Assembly (NCBI RefSeq): GCF_000808015.1
Contig: NZ_JWHR01000022.1
Span: 1-35,383, forward strand
Length of the DNA: 35,383 bases
Source: Terrisporobacter othiniensis
Lineage (GTDB): Bacteria > Bacillota > Clostridia > Peptostreptococcales > Peptostreptococcaceae
Direction: 5' to 3'
The notes beneath the pieces are model-generated. The model was not told the origin of the DNA. It made no database searches and worked only from the letters and a program-made list of their open reading frames with translations. The translations under genes were made by a program, and so were the position numbers. The first letter of the stretch is position 1, and each line of letters opens with the position of its first letter. Shown here piece after piece: positions 35,019 to 35,383 of the stretch.

Positions 35019-35312
35019 TTATAATAATTCAAATTGCTTTATAAGTTTTGCATATTCATATCCCTTTGATGTTAAGAAGTATTCTACTCTTGGAGGATAT
35101 TCATAAAAGTACTCTTTATTAATTAAATTATCCTTTTCAAGTTCTTTTAATTTTTCACTAAGTACTTTATGACTTACTTCTCCAATAGATCTTTGTAATT
35201 CAGTAAACCTTTTTCTTTTGTTAGATAAATTAAAATTAATTGAAGATTTATATTTGCCTCTTATGGGTTGAAAATTATTTTCCATGTTGAGAGTATCATG
35301 ATGACTATTCAT
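35019..35312 (-). CDS. HxlR-family transcriptional regulator
   Basis: A 97-residue winged helix-turn-helix protein. The DNA-binding core is clear: KRKRFTELQRSIGEVSHKVL, then SEKLKELEKDNLINKEYFYE and the wing PPRVEYFLTSKGYEYAKLI. The conserved Cys near the HxlR N-terminus and the GKWKLLI helix are altered here (GKYKSSINFNLS), so redox sensing through that Cys is unlikely. The minus-strand AAGGAG just upstream supports the start. It probably controls itself or a gene beyond the right edge of the window. Confidence 0.85.
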   Translation of the reverse strand: MNSHHDTLNMENNFQPIRGKYKSSINFNLSNKRKRFTELQRSIGEVSHKVLSEKLKELEKDNLINKEYFYEYPPRVEYFLTSKGYEYAKLIKQFELL

Positions 35313-35383
35313 TTAAATTCTCCTTGTATTTAATATTTAAATATATTTTGCTCAGAAAATAAAATATAATACTTACTAAAAGG

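Overview
The window is about 35 kb of very AT-rich DNA from a low-GC, probably spore-forming anaerobe of the Clostridia (Clostridium-like). The evidence is strong AGGAGG-type ribosome sites, frequent intrinsic terminators, consensus TTGACA/TATAAT promoters, a glutamate-mutase fermentation operon and a glycine riboswitch. No tRNA, rRNA, CRISPR array or intact insertion sequence was seen. Species identity cannot be settled by reading alone.

Layout. (1) 1-4.3 kb: a decayed membrane-protein tail, then a perfect sigma-A promoter driving an ornithine-cyclodeaminase-family protein, a small tautomerase and an IlvD/Edd-family dehydratase, followed by a TrmB-type regulator. (2) 4.4-5.75 kb: a small Lys-tailed unknown protein, a truncated CPBP protease and a cold-shock protein. 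(3) 5.86-13.2 kb: the methylaspartate operon. It holds a P-loop/AlaRS-SAD-like protein, glmS, glmL, glmE, methylaspartate ammonia-lyase, and an AtuA (DUF1446) plus DUF4387 pair. It converts glutamate to 3-methylaspartate and then mesaconate; the AtuA/DUF4387 pair sits where the next enzyme would be expected. (4) 13.2-17.2 kb: an orphan ABC substrate-binding lipoprotein with a structured leader, a dead cell-wall amidase, a small Asn-rich protein, and a LUD-domain protein with a lipid kinase.

(5) 17.2-20 kb: a putative structured RNA ending in a terminator, then a P1B metal ATPase whose promoter contains a CsoR-like operator, then a gene-free stretch with hairpins and copy A of a dispersed repeat. 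(6) 20.1-25.7 kb: a VTC-type polyphosphate polymerase with an apparent internal deletion, its DUF4956 membrane partner, an asparagine synthetase, and a glycine riboswitch plus terminator upstream of a saccharopine-dehydrogenase-family protein and a BFD-like [2Fe-2S] protein. (7) 25.8-30.8 kb: a 1067-residue Cys-rich protein built from about 11-12-residue VVxx(V/I)T repeats, followed by a two-GT-domain glycosyltransferase with a TPR-like middle; this looks like a glycosylated surface or spore-layer filament and its modifying enzyme. Copy B of the repeat follows in inverted orientation. (8) 30.9-35.4 kb: psuK (HTH-kinase fusion) and psuG on the minus strand, a strongly shortened HypF-like protein, and an HxlR-type regulator.

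The most interesting leads are the glycine-riboswitch/saccharopine-dehydrogenase/BFD unit, the repeat protein with its glycosyltransferase, the P-loop/SAD and AtuA/DUF4387 members of the glutamate mutase operon, and several proteins (VTC, HypF) that have lost core segments but kept open frames.
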